Positions 7,563 to 17,016 of a stretch of DNA of 64,000 bases are shown one piece after another. Source of the DNA: UMGS1901 sp934122115 (GTDB lineage: Bacteria; Bacillota; Clostridia; TANB77; CAG-508); assembly GCA_934122115.1 (NCBI GenBank), contig CAKOVU010000001.1, forward strand, positions 1 to 64,000. The letters run 5' to 3'. A program made the position numbers and the translations under genes. How positions within the stretch are numbered: position 1 is the first letter of the stretch; the number at the start of each line of letters is the position of its first letter. Below the pieces are notes generated by a model, which had not been told where the DNA came from, made no database searches, and saw only the letters and a list, made by a program, of their open reading frames with translations.

Positions 7563-9425
7563 ATGAAAGAAGAGAATAAAAAAGAAAAAGTACAATCTGA
7601 GACAACTCAGAAAAAAAGAAGTGGATATAATAAGAGAAAATCATATCCAAAAAAAGAAGTTAAAGAAACTGAAATTAGCGTTACAGCTATCGAAGTAAAA
7701 AAAGAAGAAAAAAGGTTAACAAAAATACCTAGTAAAAGTTTGGTAAAAAGAGAAGAATTTAGATTTAAAAAGCCAAATTTAAAAATAATACCATTAGGTG
7801 GTATAGAAGAGATTGGAAAGAATATTACAGTATTTGAATATGGTGATGATATTATTGTAGTAGATTGCGGTATAGAGTTTCCAACTGATGATATGCTTGG
7901 AATAGATATGGTTATTCCGGATGTAACATATTTAATTAAAAATAAAGAGAAGATTAAAGGATTGGTTATAACACACGGACACGAAGACCACATTGGCTCA
8001 ATTCCATATATATTAAAACAAGTAAATATGCCTATCTATGCAACTAAATTGACTTTGGAATTAATAAAAAATAAGTTGGAAGAACACAATTTATTAAGAA
8101 GCACAAAGTTGCATGAAGTAAAACAAGGTCAAACTGTAAAACTAGGAAAATTTGCTGTCGAGTTTATCAGCAGTTGCCATAGCATACCAGATGCTGTTAT
8201 GCTTGCAATTCATACTCCTGTAGGAACAGTATTGCATACAGGTGATTTTAAAATAGATTACACACCAATAGATGGAAAGAAAATGGATTTAGGCAGAATT
8301 GCAGAACTTGGTAATAAAGGCATATTAGCGCTTATGTCTGATAGCACTAATGCTGAAAGAAAAGGTTTTACAATGTCTGAAAGTTCTGTTGGAGAAGTAA
8401 TAGATAAGTTATTCATAAATTGCAAGAAAAGAATAGTTGTAGCAACATTTGCCTCAAATGTGCACAGGGTTCAACAAATTGTGGATTGTGCAGTTAAATA
8501 TGGAAGAAAAATTGCAATTTGTGGTAGAAGTATGCAAAACATGATAGAAGCGGCAATGAAGATTGGTTACGTTAAAGTAGAAAAAAATGTTTTTATTGAT
8601 ATAGATATGATAAAGAATTATACTGATGATCAATTGGTAATTATAACTACAGGAAGCCAAGGAGAAACGATGTCTGCCTTAACTAGAATGGCTTCAGGAA
8701 ATCATAAAAAAGTAACTATAACTCCAAACGATTTAGTAATTATCTCAGCAAATCCTATACCAGGAAACGAAAAATCAGTTTCTAAGGTAATAGATGATTT
8801 AATGAAAATAGGTGCAGAAGTAGTATACAGCTCTTTGGCTGATGTGCACGTATCGGGTCACGCATGCCAAGAAGAGCAAAAACTAATATTATCATTGGCA
8901 AGGCCAAAGTACTTTATACCAGTACATGGTGAGTATAGACAATTAATGGCGCATGCAGAGACTGCCAAGAAATTGGGAATACCTGCTCAAAATATATTTT
9001 TAACTACTAATGGAAAAACATTAGAATTGAATGAGAATGATGCGAAATTCACAACATTGGTTCCATCAGGAAAAGTATTAGTTGATGGACTAGGAGTTGG
9101 AGATGTAGGAAATATAGTTCTAAGAGACAGACAGCATTTATCTCAAGATGGTTTAATTGTAATTGTTTTAACAATGGATTCTAGCACAGGAGAAATAGTA
9201 TCAGGTCCAGATGTAATATCAAGGGGTTTCGTATATGTTAGAGAATCTGAGAATTTGATGGAAGATGTAAAGAAAGTTATAAAAGATGAAGTATTTAAAT
9301 TTGAAGAAAAACATATCACAGATTGGTCAACAATAAAGTCTACTTTGAAAGATACATTAAGAGACTATATATTTGAAAAAACAAAAAGAGATCCAATGAT
9401 TTTACCAATTATAATGGAAATTTAA
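7563..9425 (+). CDS. rnjA: Ribonuclease J
   Basis: A 620-residue RNase J (metallo-beta-lactamase plus beta-CASP fold), the main 5'-3' exo/endoribonuclease in Bacillota. The metal site HGHEDH is readable at about residues 138-143. A basic low-complexity N-terminal tail (~70 residues, Lys/Glu/Arg-rich) precedes the catalytic core. The ATG at 7563 with GAAGGAGAG upstream is preferred over an in-frame GTG at 7500. gltX follows after 19 bp, suggesting one operon. Confidence 0.93.
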   Translation: MKEENKKEKVQSETTQKKRSGYNKRKSYPKKEVKETEISVTAIEVKKEEKRLTKIPSKSLVKREEFRFKKPNLKIIPLGGIEEIGKNITVFEYGDDIIVVDCGIEFPTDDMLGIDMVIPDVTYLIKNKEKIKGLVITHGHEDHIGSIPYILKQVNMPIYATKLTLELIKNKLEEHNLLRSTKLHEVKQGQTVKLGKFAVEFISSCHSIPDAVMLAIHTPVGTVLHTGDFKIDYTPIDGKKMDLGRIAELGNKGILALMSDSTNAERKGFTMSESSVGEVIDKLFINCKKRIVVATFASNVHRVQQIVDCAVKYGRKIAICGRSMQNMIEAAMKIGYVKVEKNVFIDIDMIKNYTDDQLVIITTGSQGETMSALTRMASGNHKKVTITPNDLVIISANPIPGNEKSVSKVIDDLMKIGAEVVYSSLADVHVSGHACQEEQKLILSLARPKYFIPVHGEYRQLMAHAETAKKLGIPAQNIFLTTNGKTLELNENDAKFTTLVPSGKVLVDGLGVGDVGNIVLRDRQHLSQDGLIVIVLTMDSSTGEIVSGPDVISRGFVYVRESENLMEDVKKVIKDEVFKFEEKHITDWSTIKSTLKDTLRDYIFEKTKRDPMILPIIMEI

Positions 9426-9444
9426 ATAAAAGGAGAGAAGAAAT

Positions 9445-11097
9445 ATGGATTATAAGGATTTAGCTAATTTGATTTTCCCAGACGCAAAGCCTATAGAATA
9501 TTATGAGGAAAAATATCCTGAAAGAAACTTGAAGGAAGGGGCAGTTGTAAGCAGGTTCGCTCCAAGCCCAACAGGTTTTGTGCATATAGGAGGTTTATAC
9601 CAAGCTCTAGTTGCCAGAAAAATGGCAAACCAAACAGATGGAGTATTCTTTTTAAGAATAGAAGATACTGACCAAAAAAGAGAAATAGAGAATGGCGTAG
9701 TTGATATAGTAAATTCATTAAAAGATTTTGCTATGGACCCAGATGAAGGAATGATAAACCAAACAGAGGAAATTGGAAATTATGGACCATATAAGCAATC
9801 TTTAAGAAGAGAAATATATCAAGCATATGCTAAAAAATTTATAGAGATGGGAAAAGCATATCCATGTTTTTGTTCTCCAGAAGAGTTAGATGAATTAAGA
9901 AAAAAACAAGAAGCAGCAGGGGTTAGAACAGGATATTATGGAATATGGGCAAAATGCAGGAATTTATCTGTTGATGAGATGATAACAAGAATAAAAAATG
10001 GCGAAAAGTATATTGTTAGATTTAAATCACCAGGAAGAGAAGATAGAAAAATTAGACACAAAGATGTTGTAAAGGGAAATGTGGATTTTCCGGAAAATGA
10101 CCAAGATATAGTAATTATAAAAGCAGATGGACTTCCAACATATCATTTTGCACATTTAGTGGATGACCATTTGATGAGGACAACTCTTGTAATAAGAAGT
10201 GATGAGTGGTTATCTTCAGTACCATTACATTTGCAATTATTCCATGAAATGGGATTCAAGGCTCCTAAATATGCACATATTTCACCAATTATGAAAAATG
10301 ATAATGGAAATAAACGTAAATTAAGTAAGAGAAAAGACCCAGAAGCGGCAGTTTCTTACTACGAAGAAATAGGTGTACCTAATGAAGCTGTTAAAGAATA
10401 TTTATTAAATATAGCAAACTCAAATTTTGAATTATGGAGAAAACAAAATCCAGATAAAACTATAGATGAATTTGATTTCCAAATTAATAAAATGAGTGTT
10501 AGTGGAGCTTTATTTGATATGGTAAAACTTTTAGATGTTGCAAAAAACGTTATATCAAAATATACAGCAGATCAAGTTTATATTGAATCTATAAAATGGG
10601 CTGAGAGACACAACAATGAATTATTAGAGCTTTTAAATGATAAAGAGTATTCTATTAAAGTATTGAATATAGAAAGAGGAAAATCTAAACCTCGTAGAGA
10701 TATAGCAAAATGGTCAGATGTAAAAGATTGTATAGTATATATGTATGATGAAAAGTTTTTCAATGGAAATGAAGAATATGATTATGACAAAATAAATGAT
10801 AAAGAAGAAATAAAGAAAATATTGGATTTATATATATCAAAATACTATGATGAGGAAGATGACCAGTCTACATGGTTCAATAAAATAAAGGATTTAGCAG
10901 AAGAATTAGGCTATGCTAGAGAAGTAAAACAATATAAGCAAGAACCAGAAAAATGGCCAGGACATGTTGGTGATATAAGTACAGTAATAAGAGTGGCAGT
11001 TACTAAGAGAAGAAATACACCGGATTTATATGAAATATTACATGTGTTAGGAAAAGAATCTGTAGAGAAGAGAATTAAAAAGGCTATAGAGAAATAA
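9445..11097 (+). CDS. gltX: Glutamate--tRNA ligase
   Basis: A 550-residue class I synthetase. The HIGH-like motif is PTGFVHIGGLYQALVAR near residue 45 and the KMSKS-like motif KLSKRKDP is near residue 290. It is somewhat longer than the ~485-residue bacterial norm. The window also encodes GatCAB and no glutaminyl-tRNA synthetase was seen, so this is probably a non-discriminating enzyme that also charges tRNA-Gln with Glu (inference). Confidence 0.95.
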   Translation: MDYKDLANLIFPDAKPIEYYEEKYPERNLKEGAVVSRFAPSPTGFVHIGGLYQALVARKMANQTDGVFFLRIEDTDQKREIENGVVDIVNSLKDFAMDPDEGMINQTEEIGNYGPYKQSLRREIYQAYAKKFIEMGKAYPCFCSPEELDELRKKQEAAGVRTGYYGIWAKCRNLSVDEMITRIKNGEKYIVRFKSPGREDRKIRHKDVVKGNVDFPENDQDIVIIKADGLPTYHFAHLVDDHLMRTTLVIRSDEWLSSVPLHLQLFHEMGFKAPKYAHISPIMKNDNGNKRKLSKRKDPEAAVSYYEEIGVPNEAVKEYLLNIANSNFELWRKQNPDKTIDEFDFQINKMSVSGALFDMVKLLDVAKNVISKYTADQVYIESIKWAERHNNELLELLNDKEYSIKVLNIERGKSKPRRDIAKWSDVKDCIVYMYDEKFFNGNEEYDYDKINDKEEIKKILDLYISKYYDEEDDQSTWFNKIKDLAEELGYAREVKQYKQEPEKWPGHVGDISTVIRVAVTKRRNTPDLYEILHVLGKESVEKRIKKAIEK

Positions 11098-11113
11098 AAT
11101 AATTAAATAAAAA

Positions 11114-11147
11114 AGAAACGCGCTGGATTATTATCTAGCGCGTTTCT
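11114..11147 (-). terminator. Strong GC-rich terminator of the 11153-11380 gene
   Basis: An 11-bp perfect stem (AGAAACGCGCT, 11114-11124, with 11137-11147). Read on the minus strand it is followed by a run of T, making a textbook terminator for the minus-strand gene; it may also stop gltX transcription. Its GC-rich stem differs from the AT-rich hairpins elsewhere in the window. Confidence 0.8.
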
Positions 11148-11152
11148 GGCCA

Positions 11153-11380
11153 TTAAACTTCGTAAATTTCTGCACCACATATTTCCAAGAACTCTCGAAC
11201 TTGGAAATCATAAATACGACTCCCTGTCATATTTACAATGATAATATTATCATCGTGAGGCGATGCAGTAACTTGGACATCATGAAACTTGTTACTGACA
11301 TGATTCATGATGTTGTTGCGTTCCTCTGCCGGGCAATAGAATTTGGATGTCTGCCGAGTTGTGCTTTTTACGAAATCCAT
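11153..11380 (-). CDS. Small hypothetical protein with atypical codon use
   Basis: A 75-residue protein I do not recognise. AAGGAGG lies ~9 bp upstream of the ATG and a strong terminator follows, so it looks like a self-contained expressed gene. A short hairpin (11401-11423) and a GTGATAT/ATATCAC palindrome (11424-11441) lie just upstream. Codon use is unlike its neighbours: arginines are CGG, CGC, CGT and CGA with no AGA, and GTC, ATC and CCG occur. CGG is codon 9 and the frame continues through it, in contrast to era, the pdaA-like gene and the recombinase. This suggests recent transfer from a GC-richer host. Confidence 0.6.
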   Translation of the reverse strand: MDFVKSTTRQTSKFYCPAEERNNIMNHVSNKFHDVQVTASPHDDNIIIVNMTGSRIYDFQVREFLEICGAEIYEV

Positions 11381-11437
11381 AAAAGGACCTCCTTAAAAAT
11401 TTTAGCTTCTTTCGAAGCCTAAAGTGATATTAGTATA

Positions 11438-12037
11438 TCACATATTATTAGAATTTTCAACATAATTCGACAATATTTTCCAACATTTTTCAGAATATAT
11501 GCGTCTTTCTGAAGAGTATGGGATAAAAGTTAAATCTTTTAAAGGATTTAGCTCATTTTGCAATCTTGCAACTTCGTTATCCACTTTTGTAACTGCGATT
11601 TTATCTGCTTTATTTGCAATAATTAAACAAGGTAAATTGCAATGAATAATGTAATCGTACATAAGTTTATCATTACTAGAAGGGCTGTGGCGAATGTCTA
11701 TTAGAAATACAATTAAGGCAATGTTTTTGCTAGTTGATAGATATTCTTCTATGAAAGTACCAACCTTGGCCTGTTCTTGCTTAGACATTTTACTATAGCC
11801 ATATCCAGGCAAATCAACGAAATAGAATTTATCATCTATGTTGTAGAAGTTAATTTGCCTAGTTTTTCCAGGTTCACTACTTGTCCTAGCTAGTTTTTTT
11901 CTATTAAGCATAGTATTTATAAAGCTAGATTTACCAACATTAGATTTACCAACTAAAACTATTTGAGGTAAATCATTTTGAGGGTATTGTTTAGGGCTAA
12001 CAGCACCAATTTCAAATTTTGGATTTTTTATTATCAT
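11438..12037 (-). CDS. ysxC: Ribosome biogenesis GTP-binding protein YsxC/EngB
   Basis: A 199-residue TRAFAC GTPase required for 50S assembly. Visible motifs: G1 GKSNVGKSS, G3 DLPGYGYSK, G4 NKADK. The start at 12037 has AAAGGA upstream. It lies 29 bp downstream of serS on the same strand, so the two are probably co-transcribed. Confidence 0.95.
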   Translation of the reverse strand: MIIKNPKFEIGAVSPKQYPQNDLPQIVLVGKSNVGKSSFINTMLNRKKLARTSSEPGKTRQINFYNIDDKFYFVDLPGYGYSKMSKQEQAKVGTFIEEYLSTSKNIALIVFLIDIRHSPSSNDKLMYDYIIHCNLPCLIIANKADKIAVTKVDNEVARLQNELNPLKDLTFIPYSSERRIYSEKCWKILSNYVENSNNM

Positions 12038-12066
12038 AACTAATTCCTTTCTGGGATTGGTTTATA

Positions 12067-13356
12067 TTAATCTTTTGCTGGTTCTAATTTCTCTTTGCCA
12101 CCCATGTATGGACGTAAGATTTCAGGTATTATAACACTTCCATCTTCTTGATAATTGTTTTCTAATACAGCAATTAATCCTCTTGGAGTAGCAACTACTG
12201 TGTTGTTTAAAGTATGTGGATAATAATTACCTTTTTCACCTTTTACACGAATTCCTAAACGTCTAGATTGAGCATCACCTAAAGTAGAACAGCTACCAAC
12301 TTCAAAATATTTTTGTTGTCTTGGGCTCCAGGCTTCTACGTCACAAGATTTTACCTTTAAATCTGCTAAGTCTCCACTACAGCATTCTAATTGCCTTACA
12401 GGAACATTCCAGCTTCTAAATAAGTCAACTGTAAGCTTCCACATTTTGTTGTACCAATCCATAGAGTCTTCAGGCTCACAAAGAACTATCATTTCTTGTT
12501 TTTCAAATTGATGAACACGATATAATCCTCTCTCTTCCAAACCATGAGAACCGATTTCTTTTCTGAAACAAGGAGAATAAGAAGTCATATTAATAGGAAG
12601 ATCAGATTTTTTAATAAGTTGACCTTTAAATCTACCAATCATAGAATGTTCAGATGTACCGATTAAATATAAATCTTCTCCTTCAATTTTATACATCATA
12701 GCATCCATTTCTTCAAAACTCATAACCCCTGTAACAACATCGCTACGAATCATAAATGGAGGAATTGCATAAGTAAAACCAGCTTTTATCATAAAGTCTC
12801 TGGCACATGCAAGCATTGCTTCATGAAGTCTAGCAACATCTCCAATTAAATAATAAAAACCAACACCACTAGTACGTCCAGCAGATTCTTTATCCAATCC
12901 GTTAAATTTAGCAATAATATCTGCATGGTGAGGAATTTCATAAGATGGAACTGTAGCTTCTCCAAATCTTTGAACCTCAACATTTTCAGAATCGTCTTTT
13001 CCAATTGGCACAGATGCATCCATAATGTTTGGAATTTTCATCATTCTAGATTTTATTTCCTCAGAATACTCAACTTCTAATTTTTCATTCTCAGCTAGTT
13101 TATCATTTATTTTTCTTACTTCAAGCTTAGTTTGCTCAGCTTCTTCTTTTTTGCCTTCTCTCATTAAAGAGCCAATTTTATCACTTAAAGAATTACGTTT
13201 AGCACGAAGCTCGTCTCCATTTAATTTTACAGCTCTACTTTTTTGATCAAGCTCAATAACTTCATCAACTAAAGGAAGCTTTTGATCTTGAAACTTATTC
13301 TTAATATTTTGCTTTACAACATCAGGGTTTTCTCTTAAAAACTTAATATCTATCAT
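12067..13356 (-). CDS. serS: Serine--tRNA ligase
   Basis: A 429-residue class II synthetase with the N-terminal coiled-coil tRNA-binding arm (about residues 30-110) and catalytic core with motif 2 (CFRKEIGSHG) and motif 3 (LNNTVVATPRGLIA). The ATG at 13356 is chosen because AGGAGG lies ~6 bp upstream and homologues begin MIDIKFLREN. An in-frame extension upstream runs into leader RNA with an attenuator-like hairpin and is rejected. Confidence 0.96.
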   Translation of the reverse strand: MIDIKFLRENPDVVKQNIKNKFQDQKLPLVDEVIELDQKSRAVKLNGDELRAKRNSLSDKIGSLMREGKKEEAEQTKLEVRKINDKLAENEKLEVEYSEEIKSRMMKIPNIMDASVPIGKDDSENVEVQRFGEATVPSYEIPHHADIIAKFNGLDKESAGRTSGVGFYYLIGDVARLHEAMLACARDFMIKAGFTYAIPPFMIRSDVVTGVMSFEEMDAMMYKIEGEDLYLIGTSEHSMIGRFKGQLIKKSDLPINMTSYSPCFRKEIGSHGLEERGLYRVHQFEKQEMIVLCEPEDSMDWYNKMWKLTVDLFRSWNVPVRQLECCSGDLADLKVKSCDVEAWSPRQQKYFEVGSCSTLGDAQSRRLGIRVKGEKGNYYPHTLNNTVVATPRGLIAVLENNYQEDGSVIIPEILRPYMGGKEKLEPAKD

Positions 13357-13384
13357 AATGCTCCTCCTAAAATTTATTTTATAT

Positions 13385-13419
13385 AAAAAAATCACTCTTA
13401 TGCAAAAACATAAGGGCGA
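13385..13419 (-). promoter_or_regulatory. Attenuator-like terminator in the serS leader
   Basis: On the minus strand an 11-bp stem (13419-13409 with 13402-13392; one mismatch, one G-T pair) is followed directly by seven T, upstream of the serS ribosome binding site. An upstream segment (around 13430-13455) can form an alternative ACTAT/ATAGT stem. This implies premature termination control. No T-box signature (GGTGGAACC-type sequence or specifier domain) is present and the ~110-nt leader is too short for one. Confidence 0.5.
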
Positions 13420-13471
13420 CATATAACCTAAACTATTTGCACCAACCATAGTCTCTCTTAATATGTACAAT

Positions 13472-13500
13472 ATTATATTACACAATATCGCAAATGTCAA
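13472..13500 (-). promoter_or_regulatory. serS-ysxC promoter
   Basis: Minus-strand TTGACA (13495-13500) and TATAAT (13472-13477) are 17 bp apart, giving a ~110-nt leader before serS. Confidence 0.8.
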
Positions 13501-13598
13501 CAGGCGCAAGAAGTAGATGGTTAAATTTTAATAAGTGTATAAATCTGGAAAAAGTAGAAATAATAAACATATAAATTAAATTTTGATTAGGAGAAGCA

Positions 13599-14474
13599 AT
13601 GGCGATTTTTATAGAGATAATTAAGTTTTTATTGTATTCATTTGCAATAGTAATTGTAGCAAAATATTTATTAGTTCCAACATTACGAAAGTTATCAGAA
13701 TTATTTAATTTGGGACCAAAGGCTGCAGGTAATATAGCAGGAATAGCTACTTCAGTTCCAGAGCTATTAACAGTATCATTTGCTGCATATGCAGGTTTTA
13801 TAGAAACTGGAATTTATAATGTTTTAAGTTCAAATATAATAAATTTAGCTCAATATTTAGGAGCGATATATATAAATAAAAATCAAAAATATATTAGAAA
13901 TAAGGCAATAAGAATAGATATTATTATGGTCATAATTACAATAATAATACCAGCTTTTATGGTGGTAGCAAATATAAAAGTAAATATGCTAACAGTTATA
14001 TTTTTTGTTATTTTACTATGCTTATTTTATTATATTAATTTAAATGTGCACAAATTGTATCTTAGAAAGCAAGATGATCAAATTGATAAAGAAGAAAATA
14101 GTAAATATACGAAGGAGGAGGAATTAATTAAAAAAGGTTCTAAAAGAGGGCTGCAAATAATAATTAATATTGTATATATAATTTTTATAGCTATAGCTTT
14201 ATATTTGATAGGAAATTTATTAAGTGATAGTTTAACAAATTTAAGTATTACATTTAAATTACCAGACTTTGTGTTAGGCATTGCGTTAGGATTTATAACA
14301 AGTATTCCAGAACTTATAACATTTACTGAAGCACAAAGAAAGCCAGATAAACAAGCTGTAGGGGCGGAATTGGGAGTAGTAGAAGCAACTAATAATTTAC
14401 TAACATCTAATTTATTAAATTTATTTGCGATCCAATCAATTGGAATTATTATATATAATTTATTTGCAAGGTAG
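13599..14474 (+). CDS. Sodium/calcium exchanger-family membrane protein
   Basis: A 291-residue integral membrane protein of the Ca2+:cation antiporter (CaCA) superfamily. Two inverted alpha repeats are visible: IAGIATSVPELL...SSNIIN near residues 48-85 and LGFITSIPELIT...TSNLLNLF near residues 230-275, each with the G-x-TS-x-PE signature and Asn residues of the ion site. About ten hydrophobic segments are separated by a charged cytoplasmic loop (~residues 155-185). It probably exports cations such as Ca2+ in exchange for Na+ or H+. Start chosen by AGGAGAAG upstream. Confidence 0.85.
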   Translation: MAIFIEIIKFLLYSFAIVIVAKYLLVPTLRKLSELFNLGPKAAGNIAGIATSVPELLTVSFAAYAGFIETGIYNVLSSNIINLAQYLGAIYINKNQKYIRNKAIRIDIIMVIITIIIPAFMVVANIKVNMLTVIFFVILLCLFYYINLNVHKLYLRKQDDQIDKEENSKYTKEEELIKKGSKRGLQIIINIVYIIFIAIALYLIGNLLSDSLTNLSITFKLPDFVLGIALGFITSIPELITFTEAQRKPDKQAVGAELGVVEATNNLLTSNLLNLFAIQSIGIIIYNLFAR

Positions 14475-14482
14475 GAGGAAGT

Positions 14483-14752
14483 ATGATTTACGAAGAATAT
14501 GTGAGTGAAAAGAAAATAAAAGATGTAAATGAAGAAGAAGAAAAAAGAGAAATAATTGTAAGTATAATAAAAACTAAAATAGAATTAGAAAATAATAGGA
14601 AAAATTTTGAGTTTGCAGAGGCAGAATTAATTGATTATTATTTGTATCAAATTAAAGCAAATCAATCAAAATTAGACTATTTAATAAAGAAGGCAAAAGA
14701 TAAAAAAATAATGTTAAATTTAATAGATAAAATTAAGTATGATGTTATATAA
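14483..14752 (+). CDS. DUF2508 (YaaL-like) family protein
   Basis: An 89-residue acidic/basic helical protein matching the DUF2508/YaaL pattern: an N-terminal charged stretch, then EFAEAELIDYYLYQIKANQSKLDYLIKKAK. In Bacillota this family typically sits beside bofA, as here. Function unknown. It starts 8 bp after the exchanger gene with AGGAGG just before the ATG. Confidence 0.75.
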   Translation: MIYEEYVSEKKIKDVNEEEEKREIIVSIIKTKIELENNRKNFEFAEAELIDYYLYQIKANQSKLDYLIKKAKDKKIMLNLIDKIKYDVI

Positions 14753-14806
14753 AAAATGTATATCTGTCCAAGCTTAATCATATAAATTAGCATGAGGTGA
14801 TTAAAC

Positions 14807-15070
14807 TTGGATGCAAAAATGATTCTGATATATGTAGGGTGTTTAATAGGAATATTTATAATAGGAAAAATATTTATCGTACCAATTAAATTTATTTGTA
14901 AATTATTAATAAACTCTATTATTGGAGTAATTTTAATTTATATAATAAATCTGATTGGTACGATGTGGGGCTTTCATATAGGAATAAACCTAATTACTGC
15001 TGTAACAGTAGGAGTACTTGGAATTCCAGGAGCAATCTTGCTTATAATTATTCAACTGTTACTGATTTAG
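14807..15070 (+). CDS. bofA: Pro-sigma-K processing inhibitor BofA family protein
   Basis: An 87-residue protein with two to three membrane segments and the BofA-like C-terminal pattern (INLITAVTVGVLGIPGAILLIIIQLLL). In Bacillus, BofA inhibits the SpoIVFB protease in the forespore membrane. The start is a TTG at 14807, 6 bp after GAGGTGA. The gene overlaps the 3' end of convergent glmS by 23 bp. Supports a sporulating host. Confidence 0.85.
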   Translation: MDAKMILIYVGCLIGIFIIGKIFIVPIKFICKLLINSIIGVILIYIINLIGTMWGFHIGINLITAVTVGVLGIPGAILLIIIQLLLI

Positions 15071-16892
15071 CCAAGTTACGTGGTTTATCTACATCTAAGC
15101 CTTTGTTTTTAGATATATAGTATGATAGCAATTGTAATGGAACAACTGAAAGTGCTGGTGATAGTAACTCGTTTGTTACAGGAATATTAATTACACAATC
15201 AAAGCTGATATTGGGAAGTGATTGGTTTGTTATTATTAATGTTCTTGCACCTCTAGTAATAACTTCCTGAATATTACTAATAGATTTTTCTACAAGATGC
15301 TTATCAGTAACAATTCCAATTACAGTAACGCCATTTTCAATAAGGGCAATAGGCCCATGCTTTAATTCACCTGCAGCATATGCTTCAGAGTGGATATACG
15401 AAATTTCCTTTAATTTTAATGAACCTTCTAGAGCTACATTATAATCATTTCCTCTACCTAAAAAGAACATATCTTTTTGAGTATATACTTTATTTGCAAA
15501 TTCTTTTATTTTGTTTGCATTTTCTAAGATAGATTCTACTTTAGAAGGTAAATTTAATATTTCTGCTTTTAAGCTTTCTAAAATATTTTTTTCACAAGAC
15601 TCTAATAATTCAGCAAAATATATTCCTAAAATAGTTATAAGTACTACTTGTGAAGTATATGCTTTTGTAGAGGCAACAGCGATTTCAGGACCTGCATGAG
15701 TATAGACTGTGTAATCGGCTTCTCTAGTGATGGAGCTACCAATAACATTTGATATTGCAAGAGTTTTAGCCTTCTTTGATTTTGCAAGGCGAAGTGCTGC
15801 TATTGTATCTGCAGTTTCTCCAGATTGACTTATATAAATGCACAAAGTTTTTTCATCAACCAGTGGATCTCTATATCTAAATTCAGAAGCAATATCAACT
15901 TCTACAGGAATTTTGCATAATTTTTCAATAACAGTTTTTCCGATCAAACCAGCGTGCATAGCAGTACCGCATGCTACTATGTACATTTTATTTATAGATT
16001 TTAAATAGTCTTTGGAAATATCTAAATCATTAAAAACGCAGCTTTCACCAGTCTTAAGCCTAGACCCGATAGTTTCTCTTATTGCTACTGGTTGCTCATA
16101 TATTTCTTTTAGCATATAATCTTCATAACCATTCTTATCAGCGCTAGAAGCAACCCATTCTATATTTTTTATTTCTTTATTATGGGGTTCTAAATGATTA
16201 TCATAAAAACTAATATTACTACTTGTAATTACTGCAATCTCGTTATCGTCTAACAAATAAAATTCATTGGTATATTGCAAAATGGCAGGGATATCGGAAG
16301 CAATAAAATTTTCATTTTTTCCTTTTCCTATTACTAAAGGGCTATCTTTTTTTACAACGATTATCTCATTTGGAAATAATGATGAAATTACTTCAAGCGC
16401 ATAGCTGCCTTTTAAATTATCTACTGTGTGTTTAACAGCATCTAAAAATTTTTCAAAACCTTCTGAAATGGAATCATTTGAGTAATAATAATGAATTAAG
16501 TTTGGGATAACTTCAGTATCTGTTTGAGATTTAAAGGTATATCCGTGTCCCTCTAAGAAAGATTTTAATTCAGAAAAATTTTCTATAATTCCATTATGAA
16601 CTACAGCAAAAGTATTATAGCAATCCATATGAGGATGAGCATTTTCTTTGGATGGAATCCCATGGGTAGCCCATCTGGTATGTGCAATCCCTAAAGTCCC
16701 AGATAAATTCTTTACTGAATCTAAATTTTGCAAGTTTGCAACTCTGCCTTTTTCCTTATTAATAACAATTTTATTTTCTTCTATTGTAGCCATTCCGGCT
16801 GAATCATAGCCTCTATATTCTAGTTTTAATAAACCATTAATTAAAACCTCATTTGCTTTTCTATAACCTGTGTAACCAACAATTCCACACAT
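15048..16892 (-). CDS. glmS: Glutamine--fructose-6-phosphate aminotransferase (isomerizing)
   Basis: A 614-residue GlmS that makes glucosamine-6-phosphate for cell-wall precursors. The N-terminal class II glutaminase starts MCGIVGYTG with catalytic Cys2 and carries EYRGYDSAG. Two SIS domains follow (SQSGETADT; ASTKAYTSQ) and the C-terminus ends KPRNLAKSVTVE. AAAGGAGG is just upstream. Only ~120 bp separate it from divergent uvrC and no glmS ribozyme core is visible. Confidence 0.97.
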   Translation of the reverse strand: MCGIVGYTGYRKANEVLINGLLKLEYRGYDSAGMATIEENKIVINKEKGRVANLQNLDSVKNLSGTLGIAHTRWATHGIPSKENAHPHMDCYNTFAVVHNGIIENFSELKSFLEGHGYTFKSQTDTEVIPNLIHYYYSNDSISEGFEKFLDAVKHTVDNLKGSYALEVISSLFPNEIIVVKKDSPLVIGKGKNENFIASDIPAILQYTNEFYLLDDNEIAVITSSNISFYDNHLEPHNKEIKNIEWVASSADKNGYEDYMLKEIYEQPVAIRETIGSRLKTGESCVFNDLDISKDYLKSINKMYIVACGTAMHAGLIGKTVIEKLCKIPVEVDIASEFRYRDPLVDEKTLCIYISQSGETADTIAALRLAKSKKAKTLAISNVIGSSITREADYTVYTHAGPEIAVASTKAYTSQVVLITILGIYFAELLESCEKNILESLKAEILNLPSKVESILENANKIKEFANKVYTQKDMFFLGRGNDYNVALEGSLKLKEISYIHSEAYAAGELKHGPIALIENGVTVIGIVTDKHLVEKSISNIQEVITRGARTLIITNQSLPNISFDCVINIPVTNELLSPALSVVPLQLLSYYISKNKGLDVDKPRNLAKSVTVE

Positions 16893-16924
16893 AATAAACC
16901 TCCTTTATTTTTTATACAAAATAT

Positions 16925-16996
16925 AATATACATATAAAATAAAAATATTGCAAGTACATTTGGCTCCTTGAACAAAATGATGGATTTTGGTATAAT
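16925..16996. promoter_or_regulatory. Divergent promoters of glmS (-) and uvrC (+)
   Basis: Minus strand: TTGCAA (16948-16953) and TATATT (16925-16930), 17 bp apart. Plus strand: TTGAAC (16968-16973) and TATAAT (16991-16996), 17 bp apart. Confidence 0.7.
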
Positions 16997-17016
16997 AACA
17001 AATAGAGGAAAAAGAA

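Noticed and set aside
13357..13509. N-terminal extension of SerS or a T-box riboswitch
   Set aside because: The extension is leader RNA with a terminator hairpin and the real start has a strong ribosome binding site. T-box sequence hallmarks and length are missing.
16893..17016. glmS ribozyme upstream of glmS
   Set aside because: Only ~120 bp are available, filled by divergent promoters, and no ribozyme core sequence is visible.
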